Positions 1 through 8,437 are shown, numbered from the stretch's first letter. The stretch is DNA of 64,000 nt from JAICYJ01 sp035695105 (GCA_035695105.1 DASSEV010000099.1:11365-75364); one strand, 5' to 3'. The notes: a model not told the origin generated them from the letters alone. Program-made: numbers and translations.

Positions 1-711
1 CTGTCGGGGCGGAAGCTGCGCCGCAATCGGCGCTCGGACGGCCTGTTCGTGCTGGACGCCGAGCGGATGCTCCGCTTCGCATTTCGGGCCGAGCAGCCCG
101 ACCAGTGGGTGCCGGCGAGCTTCGTCTGGTCACGCCTGGTTCGCCTCGGCGGCGCCGAGCCGGGGCCGGTGCAGCGTCCCGCCGAGCCGGGCGCTCCCGG
201 CGAGGCCGAGCTCGACACGCTCGTCCGCGAGGTCGGCCGCCGGCTCGGGCTCTCGCCCAACGAGCTGACCCAGCTGGCCACCGCCTGCCGCTTCCGCGAC
301 CTCGGCATGCGGGTCGTTCCTGACGAGATCATCACGAAGATCGGCCCGCTCACCGACGACGAGTGGGCGATCGTCCACCAGCATCCCGAGCGTTCCGCCG
401 AGATGCTCGGCCCGAGCCCGCTCTTCGCCGAGGTGCGGGAGATCGTCCGGGCCAGCCACGAGCACGTGGACGGCAGCGGCTACCCGAACGGCACCAGCGG
501 CGAGGACATCCCGCTCGGCGCCCGCATCCTGCTCGCGGCAGAGGCGTACCTGGCCCTCTGCGACGGCCACAGCTACCACGACGCGGAGCGCACGGTCGAT
601 CCGATCGCAGAGCTGCGCACCGGAGCCGGGTCGCGCTACGACGCGCGGGTGGTCGAGGCGCTGGCCGAGACCGTGGCCGGCGCTCCCGCTGCGCCGGCCG
701 CGACCGCCTGA
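1..711 (+). CDS. HD-GYP-like domain protein, degenerate; 5' end outside window
   Basis: The frame is open from the first base, so the gene starts upstream of the window; 236 codons are visible. The C-terminal ~150 residues match the HD-GYP family (cyclic di-GMP phosphodiesterases): the run PDEIITKIGPLTDDEW, then QHPERSAEML, then a DGSGYPNG signature followed by IPLGARILLAAEAY. The metal-binding pair is altered. Where family members have His-Asp followed by I/L-G-K, this protein has Arg-Asp-Leu-Gly-Met, and the usual AD-F-DAL stretch reads AE-AYLAL. The fold is therefore well supported, but phosphodiesterase activity is doubtful and a c-di-GMP-sensing or structural role is possible. The N-terminal part is unassigned; missing sequence upstream could carry a receiver or sensory domain. 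Confidence 0.7.
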   Translation: MSGRKLRRNRRSDGLFVLDAERMLRFAFRAEQPDQWVPASFVWSRLVRLGGAEPGPVQRPAEPGAPGEAELDTLVREVGRRLGLSPNELTQLATACRFRDLGMRVVPDEIITKIGPLTDDEWAIVHQHPERSAEMLGPSPLFAEVREIVRASHEHVDGSGYPNGTSGEDIPLGARILLAAEAYLALCDGHSYHDAERTVDPIAELRTGAGSRYDARVVEALAETVAGAPAAPAATA

Positions 712-749
712 CACGTTTGGAAGCGGCCCGAGACGGGCACCGCACGCAT

Positions 750-1070
750 ATGAGCACCGTACTGTGGATCATCGTCGTCGTGATCGTCGTGCTCGTCGTG
801 CTGGCCGTGGCCGGAGGGCTCAAGCGCCGGCACGACCGCGACGTGGCCGAGCGGCGGGTGGTGGCCGACGCGCACCGCGAGAACGCAGAGCGCAGCAACC
901 AGCTGGCCGAGCAGGCCCGCTCCGAGGCCGAGGAGAAGGCTCGCATCGCCGAGCAGGCCCGCCGGGAGGCCGAGGCGTCCGCGAACCGGGCAGAGGAGCA
1001 GCAGTCCGTCGCCTCGAGCTCGCTGCAGCAGGCCGACGAGATCGATCCCGACACCGATAGCCGCGCGTAG
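750..1070 (+). CDS. small membrane-anchored coiled-coil protein
   Basis: A 106-residue protein. Residues ~3-22 form one very hydrophobic helix rich in Val/Ile (STVLWIIVVVIVVLVVLAV), followed by a basic stretch (KRRHDRD) and then ~65 residues of Ala/Glu/Arg-rich heptads predicted as coiled coil, ending in an acidic tail. The orientation suggested by the positive residues after the helix is N-terminus out, coiled coil in the cytoplasm. Similar short proteins are common and unannotated in actinomycetes. No enzymatic motif is seen and I assign no function. It lies 38 bases after the HD-GYP gene on the same strand and may be cotranscribed. Confidence 0.65.
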   Translation: MSTVLWIIVVVIVVLVVLAVAGGLKRRHDRDVAERRVVADAHRENAERSNQLAEQARSEAEEKARIAEQARREAEASANRAEEQQSVASSSLQQADEIDPDTDSRA

Positions 1071-1305
1071 CGCGAGCGCACAACCGAGGTTTGCCGCGTA
1101 GCGGGACGGGCATGGCAGCGGTGTGACGCTCAAGTCCTACATCCTGCGCACGGTCCCGCCGGCAACGCGCTCATCCTCATGGGTGCAGATCCGGAACCGC
1201 CGCTCCACCGCCGTGCTCGCGCGCGAGCGTGCGGCGGATGACGGGCGCGACCGGCGCGACCGGCCCTCCTGAGCCGGCCGGACGGCGGTACCCTTCGGCG
1301 GGCCG

Positions 1306-1866
1306 ATGCTCGCCCCGTCGCTTCCGATCGAGACGCAGCGCCTGCGCCTCCGCGCCCTGCGGGCGGAGGACGGCGAGGCGCTGCACGAGATGGAATCGCG
1401 GGAGGACGTGACCCGCTGGCTCTACTACGAGCCGCGCACGGCGGCCGAGAGCGAGGAGGCGCTGGCCCGGCGTGTGGTTCGCACCCGCCTGGCGCACGAG
1501 GGAGATGCGCTCGAGCTCGGCATCGAGCATGCCGGAACCGGGGCGCTGCTCGGCACCGTGATCCTGATGTACCGCAGCGAGCAGCACCGGCAGGGCGAGA
1601 TCGGCTTCGTCCTCCACCCCGACCACCAGGGTCAGGGGTTCGCGCGGGAGGCCGCGCGTGAGATGCTCCGGCTCGGCTTCGAGCAGCTGGGGCTGCACCG
1701 CATCGTCGGACGGCTGGAGCCCCGCAACGAGGCATCGGCCCGGCTGCTGGAGCGGCTGGGCATGCGGCGGGAGGCGCACCTGATCGAGAACGAGTGGGTC
1801 AAGGGCGAGTGGCAGTCCGAGCTGATCTACGCGATGCTCGACCGGGAATGGCGGGCGCAGGCCTGA
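1306..1866 (+). CDS. GNAT family N-acetyltransferase (RimJ/RimL-like)
   Basis: 186 residues, the usual length for the family. It opens with the RimJ/RimL pattern ETQRLRLRALRAEDGEALHE and carries the acetyl-CoA binding loop as HPDHQGQGFAREAAREML (motif A, Q/RxxGxG/A equivalent), then LGLHRIVGRLEPRNEASARLLERLGMRREA, the typical motif B region with Asn-x-AS. The substrate cannot be read from sequence: the family includes ribosomal-protein N-terminal and small-molecule acetyltransferases. A TACCCT box 11 nt upstream of the ATG may be the -10. Its 3' end overlaps the start of the next gene by 19 bases. Confidence 0.88.
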   Translation: MLAPSLPIETQRLRLRALRAEDGEALHEMESREDVTRWLYYEPRTAAESEEALARRVVRTRLAHEGDALELGIEHAGTGALLGTVILMYRSEQHRQGEIGFVLHPDHQGQGFAREAAREMLRLGFEQLGLHRIVGRLEPRNEASARLLERLGMRREAHLIENEWVKGEWQSELIYAMLDREWRAQA

Positions 1867-2873
1867 CCTTCGACGACCCCGGGGCCGCCCGGGCGATCGC
1901 CGCGATCGTGCGCCACGCGGCGGCGCAGCCCGAGGGCGTCGTCTCGCTCGGTGCCGACGGCGGGGATGTCGTGCTCGCGTCGCCCGGCGAGACGTCGCTG
2001 CTGTTGGTGCGACTCCCATCGCCTGGCGGGGCGGGCGTCCCCGAGGGCACCTACGCGGCGCCGGGCGACGTGCCGGACGGGGACGGGGACGGGGACGGCG
2101 CGCCGGTCACCGTGCGCAGCGTTCGCGGCCGGCTGCAGGTATCCGCCGGGGCGTTCCGGATCACGCTCGACCGGGTGTCTGACGAGGCGGTCGACGTGAC
2201 ATGGGTGTGGCCGGCAACCGAGCCGGCGGTGGAGGCGGTCGTCGCACGCGATGCGCTGCTTGACGCCCTGCCCTCCGGCGAAGGCCGGCTCGCCTTCGTC
2301 GGCGCCGACAAACAGGTGGTGCTCGAGGCCGGCCGAACGGAGCGTCGGCTGCCGCTGAAGAACCGCACCCGCCGGCGCAAGGACATCGGCGCCGCCGTGG
2401 CCTTCGACCAGCTGCGGCCGCTGCTCGCGGCGGCGACCGAGGACGTCACCATCGGCCTCGGCGACCTGCGTCCGCTGACCATCGAATCGGGCGCCGTCCG
2501 CGGGATGCTGGTGCGCGGGGCACCGCTGCGCTGGCGGCCGGGACCAGCGGCGGGCGCGGCGCGGGCAGCGCCGGCGGCACCGACGGCGAAGGCACCGCCA
2601 CCGCGGGACCGGGCGGCGGAGGAGCGCCGCAGGCGGGAGGCGGAACGGGCGGCGCGGGAGCGCGAGCAGGAGGCGCGCCGGCGGGCGCGGTCGGCCGGCG
2701 CTGCCGTCGCGGCCGTCGGCCGGGCGGCGTCCCAGCTGGACGCAGCCATCGACGACGCGCGGCAGCTCGGAGACGACGAGGCCGGCACCCGTCTGCAGGA
2801 CGCGCGGCGCTCGCTCGACGACGCGGCAGCGGCGCTTCGCCGGCACCTCGACTCCTCAGCCTCCGCGCCATAG
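1848..2873 (+). CDS. uncharacterised protein, possible sliding-clamp-like fold with charged C-terminal helix
   Basis: 341 residues from the ATG at 1848, which overlaps the GNAT gene; longer alternatives would run further into it. I do not recognise a named family. Residues ~1-225 alternate short hydrophobic strands and look like beta-clamp repeats: the segment FDQLRPLLAAATEDVTIGLGD followed by LRPLTIESGAVRGMLV resembles the last domain of DNA polymerase clamps (strand, Pro-Leu, strand, closing strand). An acidic Asp-Gly repeat (from GGGGAC repeats near 2075-2098) sits near residue 80. Residues ~245-341 are Ala/Arg/Glu-rich, probably helical or coiled coil. The clamp reading is a weak inference from pattern only. 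Confidence 0.5.
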   Translation: MAGAGLTFDDPGAARAIAAIVRHAAAQPEGVVSLGADGGDVVLASPGETSLLLVRLPSPGGAGVPEGTYAAPGDVPDGDGDGDGAPVTVRSVRGRLQVSAGAFRITLDRVSDEAVDVTWVWPATEPAVEAVVARDALLDALPSGEGRLAFVGADKQVVLEAGRTERRLPLKNRTRRRKDIGAAVAFDQLRPLLAAATEDVTIGLGDLRPLTIESGAVRGMLVRGAPLRWRPGPAAGAARAAPAAPTAKAPPPRDRAAEERRRREAERAAREREQEARRRARSAGAAVAAVGRAASQLDAAIDDARQLGDDEAGTRLQDARRSLDDAAAALRRHLDSSASAP

Positions 2874-2876
2874 AGT
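2871..2876 (+). promoter_or_regulatory. -10 box (TAGAGT) of leaderless MFS-cNMP gene
   Basis: TAGAGT overlaps the stop codon of the preceding gene and ends 6 nt before the GTG at 2883, so transcription would begin at or next to the start codon. No Shine-Dalgarno is present. Confidence 0.5.
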
Positions 2877-2882
2877 CTTCCG

Positions 2883-4538
2883 GTGGAACGGGTGCGGCAG
2901 GTGTCGGGGGTCGTGCGCCTCGCGGCGCGGAACCGCGCGCTGCGCCGGCTCGAGCTCGCGTTCGCGGCGTTCAACGGGGCCGAATGGGGGGTGTGGGTCG
3001 CCATCCTCGTCTACGGCTACGGCCACGGCGGCGCGAACGGCGCGGCTGCGATCGCGCTGATCCAGCTGATCCCCTCGGCGCTGCTCGCGCCGTCGCTGGC
3101 CACGCTGGCGGACCGCAGGCGCCCCGGCCGCGTGCTCCTGTGGAGCTACCTTGCGATGGCGGCCTCGATGGCGGCGGTCGCCGGCGCGATCGCCGTCTCG
3201 GCCCCGGTCGCGGTCGTCTTCGGGCTGGCGCCCCTGGTCAACCTCGCGCTCTCGGCGCCCCGCCCGGCACAGGCGGCGCTGCTGCCCGGGCTCGTGTCGA
3301 CGCCGATCGAGCTCTCGGCCGCGAACGTGGTCTCCAGCTGGATGGAGAACCTCAGCGTGCTGATCGCGCCCGCAATCTCGGGCCTCCTGCTCGGCGTGGG
3401 CGGCCCACAGCTCGCCATCGCCGCGATGGCCGCGCTCGCCCTCTCGGGGGCCGTGCTGGTGGCACCGCTGCCCGGCCCGGCCCCGATCGCACCCGAGCAG
3501 CCGGACGAGGCGCCCGGGATGGTGGGCGACGTGCGCGAGTCGGTGGCGATGATCGTGCACGACCGGCCGGCCCGTCTTCTGGTCGGGCTGCTGGGCGCGC
3601 AGTTCGTCCTGCTCGGGGCGCTCGACCTGCTCTACGTCGTGCTCGCAATCTCCGTGCTCGACATGGGGCAGTCGGGCGCGGGATACCTGAGCGCGGCCGT
3701 CGGAGCCGGCGGCCTGATCGGGGGCGTGGTCGCCGCGGCGATGGTGGGACGGCGGCACCTGGCCCCGCTGCTCGTCTGCGGGATCGCCGCCGCGGGCGCG
3801 GCGCTCGTGACCCTTGGTGCCCGGCCGACCGTGGCCTCGGCCTTCCTCCTGCTCGGCCTCGCTGGCCTCGGACGAGCGGTGTTCGACGTCTCCGGCCGGA
3901 CGCTCCTGCAGCGCGTGGCCCGCCCGGACATGCTGGCCCGCGTCTTCGGGCTGCTCGAGTCGCTGATGAACATCGGGCTTGCGATCGGGTCGCTGCTGGT
4001 GCCGGTCCTGATCGCGGCCAGCGGCGCCCGGGCGGCCCTGATCGGCGCCGGCGCGCTGCTGATCTTGCTGATCGCCGTCACCGGACGCTCCCTGCTTGCC
4101 GTGGACGAGGCGGCGGACGTCCCGGTGGTCGAGATCGCGCTGCTGCGGTCGATCCCGCTCTTCGCCGCTCTACCCGCCCCGGCGCTGGAGACGCTCGGCC
4201 GTGCCCTGGAGCCGGTCGACGTGGAGCAGGGCGCCGTGCTCATGCGCCAGGGTGAGCCCGGCGACCGGTACTACGCGATCGCCGAGGGCGAGCTCGACGT
4301 CACACGCTACGGCGCCCACGTCGCCACCCTCGGCCGCGGCGAGGGCGTCGGCGAGATCGCGCTGCTCGACGAAGTGCCGCGCACGGCCACGGTCACCGCC
4401 ACGATGTCGGCGAAGCTGTACGCGCTGACCAAGGAGCCGTTCGTGCTCGCCCTGACCGGACATCCACCGGCGCAGCGCGCCGCGCGAGGCGTCGTCCAGT
4501 CCCGCCGCGAGCGGCTCGTGCAGCTCGACTCCGGCTGA
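2883..4538 (+). CDS. MFS transporter fused to a C-terminal cyclic-nucleotide-binding domain
   Basis: 551 residues. Residues ~1-400 are a 12-segment major facilitator of the MFS_3/enterobactin-exporter type (WVAILVYGYGHGGANGAAAIALIQLIPSA and a Leu-Ala-Asp-Arg-Arg-Arg-Pro-Gly loop after helix 2). Residues ~415-540 are a CNB/CAP-family beta-barrel: MRQGEPGDRYYAIAEGELDV, then the phosphate-binding cassette GVGEIALLDEVPRTATV with its Glu and Arg. The fusion suggests transport gated by cAMP, c-di-GMP or another nucleotide. The substrate is unknown. The GTG start is supported by a TAGAGT box just upstream. The gene converges on fdhD with a 3-base gap. Two other free-standing CNB proteins lie in this window. 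Confidence 0.88.
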   Translation: MERVRQVSGVVRLAARNRALRRLELAFAAFNGAEWGVWVAILVYGYGHGGANGAAAIALIQLIPSALLAPSLATLADRRRPGRVLLWSYLAMAASMAAVAGAIAVSAPVAVVFGLAPLVNLALSAPRPAQAALLPGLVSTPIELSAANVVSSWMENLSVLIAPAISGLLLGVGGPQLAIAAMAALALSGAVLVAPLPGPAPIAPEQPDEAPGMVGDVRESVAMIVHDRPARLLVGLLGAQFVLLGALDLLYVVLAISVLDMGQSGAGYLSAAVGAGGLIGGVVAAAMVGRRHLAPLLVCGIAAAGAALVTLGARPTVASAFLLLGLAGLGRAVFDVSGRTLLQRVARPDMLARVFGLLESLMNIGLAIGSLLVPVLIAASGARAALIGAGALLILLIAVTGRSLLAVDEAADVPVVEIALLRSIPLFAALPAPALETLGRALEPVDVEQGAVLMRQGEPGDRYYAIAEGELDVTRYGAHVATLGRGEGVGEIALLDEVPRTATVTATMSAKLYALTKEPFVLALTGHPPAQRAARGVVQSRRERLVQLDSG

Positions 4539-4541
4539 GCG

Positions 4542-5408
4542 TCAGCCGGTGACGATCCGCTCGGGCGCGGTGTAGACGTTGAAGCGCGTCCCACGCAGGA
4601 AGCCGACGAGCGTGATGCCGAACCGGCGCGCCGCGTCGACGGCCAGGCTGGAGGGGGCCGACACGGCGCACACGACCGGGATGCCGGCGGTCGCCGCCTT
4701 CTGGATGATCTCGAAGCTCGACCGCCCCGAGACCAGCATGATGCGATCCGACAGGGGCAGCCGGCCGGCCAGCAGCTGGGCGCCGACCAGCTTGTCCACG
4801 GCGTTGTGGCGGCCCACATCCTCCCGCAGCTCGAGCAGCGCCCCGTCGCGGTCGAACAGTGCCGCCGCGTGCAGGCCGCCGGTGCGGTCGAACACCTCCT
4901 GGGCGGCGCGCAGCCGGTCGGGCAGCGCGGTTACGACCGACGCCGCAACCTCCGGCCCAGCCGCCACCGGCTCGCACTGCACCTCGATCGCGTCCAGCGA
5001 GGCCTTGCCGCAGACGCCGCAGCTCGACGTCGCGTAGAAGTTGCGCTCGGCGCCGACCGGATCCAGCGCCCGCGTGACGGCGACGCTGACCACGTTGTAG
5101 TGCTGCTCCTCCCTGGGCACCGCGCAGTAGCGGACGGTGCGAACCTCGTCCGCGCCGCGGATCAGGCCCTCGGTGAACAGGAAGCCGACCGCGAGCTCGA
5201 AGTCGTTTCCGGGCGTGCGCATGGTGACGGCGATCGTGCGCTGCTCGGCGCCCGGCTCCTCCACCCGGATCTCCATCGGCTCCTCGGTGGCGAGGCGGTC
5301 GCGCACGGTGCGGCTCGCCCCATCGTCGTACGTCACGATCCGGGCCCGCGTGGTGCTGGTGGGCCGGGGCGGCCCCTGCTCTACGAGGTGCTCTGCTGGT
5401 TCACTCAA
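4542..5408 (-). CDS. fdhD: formate dehydrogenase sulfurtransferase FdhD
   Basis: FdhD passes sulfur from the cysteine desulfurase IscS to the molybdenum cofactor of formate dehydrogenase, which the enzyme needs for activity. The protein has the family hallmarks: EEPMEIRVEE, MRTPGNDFELAVGFLFTEG, the sulfur-carrying Cys pair in SSCGVCGK, the GLHAAALFD stretch, REDVGRHNAVDKLVG and VSGRSSFEIIQKAATAGIPVVCAVSAPSSLAVD. The TTG at 5408 gives 288 residues, near the family norm; it overlaps the upstream gene by 8 bases. A later GTG is possible. It is the last gene of the formate dehydrogenase operon. Confidence 0.93.
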   Translation of the reverse strand: MSEPAEHLVEQGPPRPTSTTRARIVTYDDGASRTVRDRLATEEPMEIRVEEPGAEQRTIAVTMRTPGNDFELAVGFLFTEGLIRGADEVRTVRYCAVPREEQHYNVVSVAVTRALDPVGAERNFYATSSCGVCGKASLDAIEVQCEPVAAGPEVAASVVTALPDRLRAAQEVFDRTGGLHAAALFDRDGALLELREDVGRHNAVDKLVGAQLLAGRLPLSDRIMLVSGRSSFEIIQKAATAGIPVVCAVSAPSSLAVDAARRFGITLVGFLRGTRFNVYTAPERIVTG

Positions 5409-5646
5409 GCTCGGCAGCCAGCGCGCGGATGCGGGCGACGCGCGCCTCCGGGTCGTCCTCGCCCGCGAGGATCTGGCCCGCAAGGTAGCAGGTGAGCGGC
5501 GCCGACCTGCGGTCGCCGCTCGAGTCGGCCACCACCTTTGCCAACCGCAGCAGCGCGTCCGCCTCGTCGCTCGTCAGCTCGTGCGCCCCGGTGGCGGCCG
5601 AGACCCGCGAGGTCACCGCCTCGTACGGCTGCGGCTCCCCGCTCAC
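5401..5646 (-). CDS. DUF6457-type small protein in fdh operon
   Basis: 81 residues starting at a GTG that overlaps the stop of the gene before it (GTGA), and itself overlapping fdhD by 8 bases, so it is translationally coupled on both sides. The sequence (DALLRLAKVVADSSGDRRSAPLTCYLAGQ) resembles the short helical DUF6457 proteins found beside fdhD and molybdenum genes in actinomycetes. The function is unknown; the position argues for a role in formate dehydrogenase assembly or cofactor insertion. No catalytic or metal-binding motif is seen apart from one Cys. Confidence 0.75.
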   Translation of the reverse strand: MSGEPQPYEAVTSRVSAATGAHELTSDEADALLRLAKVVADSSGDRRSAPLTCYLAGQILAGEDDPEARVARIRALAAELE

Positions 5647-6581
5647 CCGCCGTCCGCGCGGTTCTGCACGTACTGGAAGCCGAAGCGGCCCTTCACGCAG
5701 AGGTTGCCGCTGGTCACGTCGTGGTCGAGCGGCGACGTGACCTTGACGATGCGGTTGTCCTGCACGTGCAGCTCGAGCGTGCAGCCGACCCCGCAGTACG
5801 AGCAGATGGTGTCGGTCACCGTCTGCTCGTCCTCCCGCCACTCGTCGGCCTCTCGCATGTCGTGCTCGCTCTTGAACATGAGCGCGCCCGTCGGGCAGAC
5901 GGCGATGCAGTTGCCGCAGTAGACACACGCCGAGTCAGGCAGCGGCGCCGCGTACTCGGTCGCGATCCGCGCGTCAAAGCCGCGGCCCGCCACGGCGATC
6001 GCGAACGTGTTCTGCCAGTCCGAGCCGCAGCCCTCCACGCACTTGTAGCAGAGGATGCACTTGGAGTAGTCGCGCACGTAGTTCTCATTGTCGACCTTGA
6101 CCGGCTGGGCAACGGTGGCCGCCGTCTGGCCGTCGCCGGCGTGGTGGTGCCCGGCCTGCGCGTGATCGCGCTCCCCGGCGGCCGCCGGAGCCGCGGGCGG
6201 GCCGTAGCGCTCCGGTCGCGCGCCGTACTCGCCCATCCACTCATCCACCCGCCGCGTCGTCGACAGGTCGACGCTGGAGCCGAGGAACTCGAGCACCATC
6301 TTGCGGCTGTGGCGCACGCGGTCGCTATCCGTGCGGACGACCATGCCCTCCTCCACCTTGCGCGCGCAGGAGGGCACCAGCACCCGCGAGCCCTCGACCT
6401 CGACCATGCACACGCGGCAGGCGTTGACCGGCGTCAGCGTGTCGCCGTAGCAGAGCGTGGGGATGTCCATGCCGCGCGACCGGCAGGCGTCGAGGATGGT
6501 CGAGCCCTCGCGGACGCGAACCGGCTCGCCGTCGATCAGCACCTCGACGGTGCGGCGGATCTCCACGGGCGTGACGCTCAT
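5643..6581 (-). CDS. formate dehydrogenase iron-sulfur subunit: detached N-terminal half of FdhA
   Basis: 312 residues. In order: a NuoG-like [2Fe-2S] ferredoxin domain (NACRVCMVEVEG then VPSC, residues ~8-75); a His-rich linker (~150-160); two ferredoxin-type 4Fe-4S motifs, CILCYKCVEGC and CVYCGNCIAVCP; and at the C-terminus the molybdopterin-oxidoreductase 4Fe-4S domain (CSYCGVGC ... GNLCVKGRFGFQYVQN). In ordinary FdhA this last domain continues directly into the molybdopterin domains. Here the frame stops five codons later, and the molybdopterin part is a separate gene two positions upstream in the operon. It starts with ATG overlapping the fdhB stop (ATGA). The likely role is to relay electrons from the Mo site to the FMN subunit. 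Confidence 0.9.
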   Translation of the reverse strand: MSVTPVEIRRTVEVLIDGEPVRVREGSTILDACRSRGMDIPTLCYGDTLTPVNACRVCMVEVEGSRVLVPSCARKVEEGMVVRTDSDRVRHSRKMVLEFLGSSVDLSTTRRVDEWMGEYGARPERYGPPAAPAAAGERDHAQAGHHHAGDGQTAATVAQPVKVDNENYVRDYSKCILCYKCVEGCGSDWQNTFAIAVAGRGFDARIATEYAAPLPDSACVYCGNCIAVCPTGALMFKSEHDMREADEWREDEQTVTDTICSYCGVGCTLELHVQDNRIVKVTSPLDHDVTSGNLCVKGRFGFQYVQNRADGG

Positions 6582-8437
6582 GCGGCTCCTTGTGGTTGAA
6601 AGACGTGCAGCTGGCGGATGGCGGTGTCGATGGCGTTCGCGGCGGTCTGGCCGAGCCCGCAGATGGACGCGTCGCGCATCGCTTGGGCGATCTCGCCCAG
6701 CAGCGCCAGCTCGTCCTCGACGGTGCCGCGCGGCCGCTCGGATGCGAGCCGCAGCAGCGCCTCCTGCTGGCGCACCGTGCCGACACGGCAGGGCACGCAC
6801 TGGCCGCATGACTCGTCGCGGAAGAAGGCCGCGATGCGAAGCAGGATCGGCACCAGGTCGACCGTGTCGTCGAACACCATGACGACACCCGATCCGAGCG
6901 TCGCGCCCGCCGCCCGGGTCGCCTCGAATGAGAGCTCGAGATCGAGCGCGTCGGGGCCGACGAAGCCGCCCGCGGCGCCGCCGAGGAGGATCGCCTTCAG
7001 CTGCCGGCCGCCGCGGACGCCACCGGCCATGTCGAGCACGCTGCCGAGCGTCACCCCGAAGGGCACCTCGTAGAGGCCCGGCCGCTCGACGCAGCCGGAC
7101 AGGCACAGCAGGCGGGTGCCGGTCGACTGATCCGTGCCGATCGCCGCGAACGCCTCGCCGCCCTCGAGCACGATGTCGAGCACGTTGATCAGGCTCTCGA
7201 CGTTGTTGACGACCGTCGGCTTGCCGAACAGGCCCTCGTCGACGGGGAAGGGCGGCTTGTTCCGCGGCTCGCCGCGCAGCCCCTCGATCGAGTTGAACAG
7301 CGCGGTCTCCTCGCCGCAGATGTAGGCGCCGGCGCCCTTGCGCAGCTCGATGTCGAAGCGAACGCCGTGCCCCATGACGTCGTCGCCGAGCAGCCCCCAC
7401 TGCCGGGCCTGCGCGACGGCGGATGCCAGCCGCTCCCACGCCAGCGGATACTCGCCGCGGAGGTAGATGTAGCCGTGCTCGGCGCCGACCGCGAAGCCGG
7501 CGATCGTCAGCGCCTCGATCAGGGCAAACGGATCGTTCTCGATCACGACCCGGTCCTTGAACGTGCCCGGCTCCGACTCGTCGGCGTTGCAGACCACGAG
7601 ATGGGGGCGGGACGGATTGCGTGCGACCGCCTCCCATTTGCGGCCGGTCGGGAACGCCGCGCCGCCGCGCCCGAGCAGCCTGGAGTCGGCCATCTCCCGG
7701 ATCACGCCCGCCGGGCCGATCTCGAGCGCCCGGCGCAGCGCGGCGTAGCCGCCCGCGTTGCGGTAGCTCTCGAGGCTGTCCGGGTCGACCACGCCGACGC
7801 GGCGCAGCAGGCGCAGGGAGCCCGGATCCGTCTCGCGCTGCGGCACGATCGTTCCCGCGCCGCCGCCGTCCCCGCCGCCCAGCGCGCCCAGCACGTCGGA
7901 CGCGGAGGCCGGGGCGATCGACCGCTCGGTGGGCTCCTCGCCGGCGCGGGTGACCAGCACCGCCGGCGCCTGCTCGCACAGGCCCAGGCAGGGGCTCTCG
8001 AGCCAGGTCGCGGAGCCGTCCTGGGTGATCTCGCCGGCGGAGCCGACGCGCTCCTCGAGGGCTGCCACCAGATCGCCGCTGCCACGGCACATGCAGGCGA
8101 TGTCGGTGCAGACGTGCACGACCGTCGCCGGCCGCGGCTCGAGGGCGAACAGCGCATAGAAGCTGGCCACGCCGTATGCCTCGGCGGGCGGGATCGTCAG
8201 CCGCCGGCAGATGTAGCCGAGCGCTCCCGGGCTGATCCACCCGGCACGCGCTTGCACCTCGTGCAGCACGGGCAGCAGCAGGTGCCGGCGCCCGCGTGCC
8301 TCGTGGCCGCCGAGGGCGGACTGCGAGTCGTCGCCGCGGCGGCCTCCCTCCCACGACGAGCGCGGCGGCCCGAGCAGGGCATCCACGGCGGAGCGCTCCG
8401 CCTCGGTCGGCTCCTCGGATGTCAGGCGCAGGTCCAC
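6578..8437 (-). CDS. formate dehydrogenase NADH-reducing subunit (NuoE-NuoF fusion)
   Basis: 619 residues. The N-terminal ~190 residues are NuoE-like, with a thioredoxin-fold [2Fe-2S] site formed by CTDIACMC and SPCLGLC. The rest is NuoF-like: RGGAAFPTGRKWEA for FMN/NADH binding, GEETALFNSIEGLRGEPRNKPP, and ESCGQCVPCRVGT plus a later CGLGQ for the N3-type 4Fe-4S cluster. This is the diaphorase subunit of soluble NAD-dependent formate dehydrogenases, taking electrons from the Fe-S chain to NAD+. The GTG start at 8437 shares one base with the stop of the catalytic gene (TAGTG). The same architecture occurs in FdsB/FdhB-like proteins and in hydrogenase HoxF; the operon context fixes the assignment. 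Confidence 0.93.
   Translation of the reverse strand: MDLRLTSEEPTEAERSAVDALLGPPRSSWEGGRRGDDSQSALGGHEARGRRHLLLPVLHEVQARAGWISPGALGYICRRLTIPPAEAYGVASFYALFALEPRPATVVHVCTDIACMCRGSGDLVAALEERVGSAGEITQDGSATWLESPCLGLCEQAPAVLVTRAGEEPTERSIAPASASDVLGALGGGDGGGAGTIVPQRETDPGSLRLLRRVGVVDPDSLESYRNAGGYAALRRALEIGPAGVIREMADSRLLGRGGAAFPTGRKWEAVARNPSRPHLVVCNADESEPGTFKDRVVIENDPFALIEALTIAGFAVGAEHGYIYLRGEYPLAWERLASAVAQARQWGLLGDDVMGHGVRFDIELRKGAGAYICGEETALFNSIEGLRGEPRNKPPFPVDEGLFGKPTVVNNVESLINVLDIVLEGGEAFAAIGTDQSTGTRLLCLSGCVERPGLYEVPFGVTLGSVLDMAGGVRGGRQLKAILLGGAAGGFVGPDALDLELSFEATRAAGATLGSGVVMVFDDTVDLVPILLRIAAFFRDESCGQCVPCRVGTVRQQEALLRLASERPRGTVEDELALLGEIAQAMRDASICGLGQTAANAIDTAIRQLHVFQPQGAA

Noticed and set aside
2075..2098. 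Simple GGGGAC repeat as possible phase-variable tract
   Set aside because: The 6-bp period keeps the frame and codes Asp-Gly repeats, so slippage would not switch the gene off.
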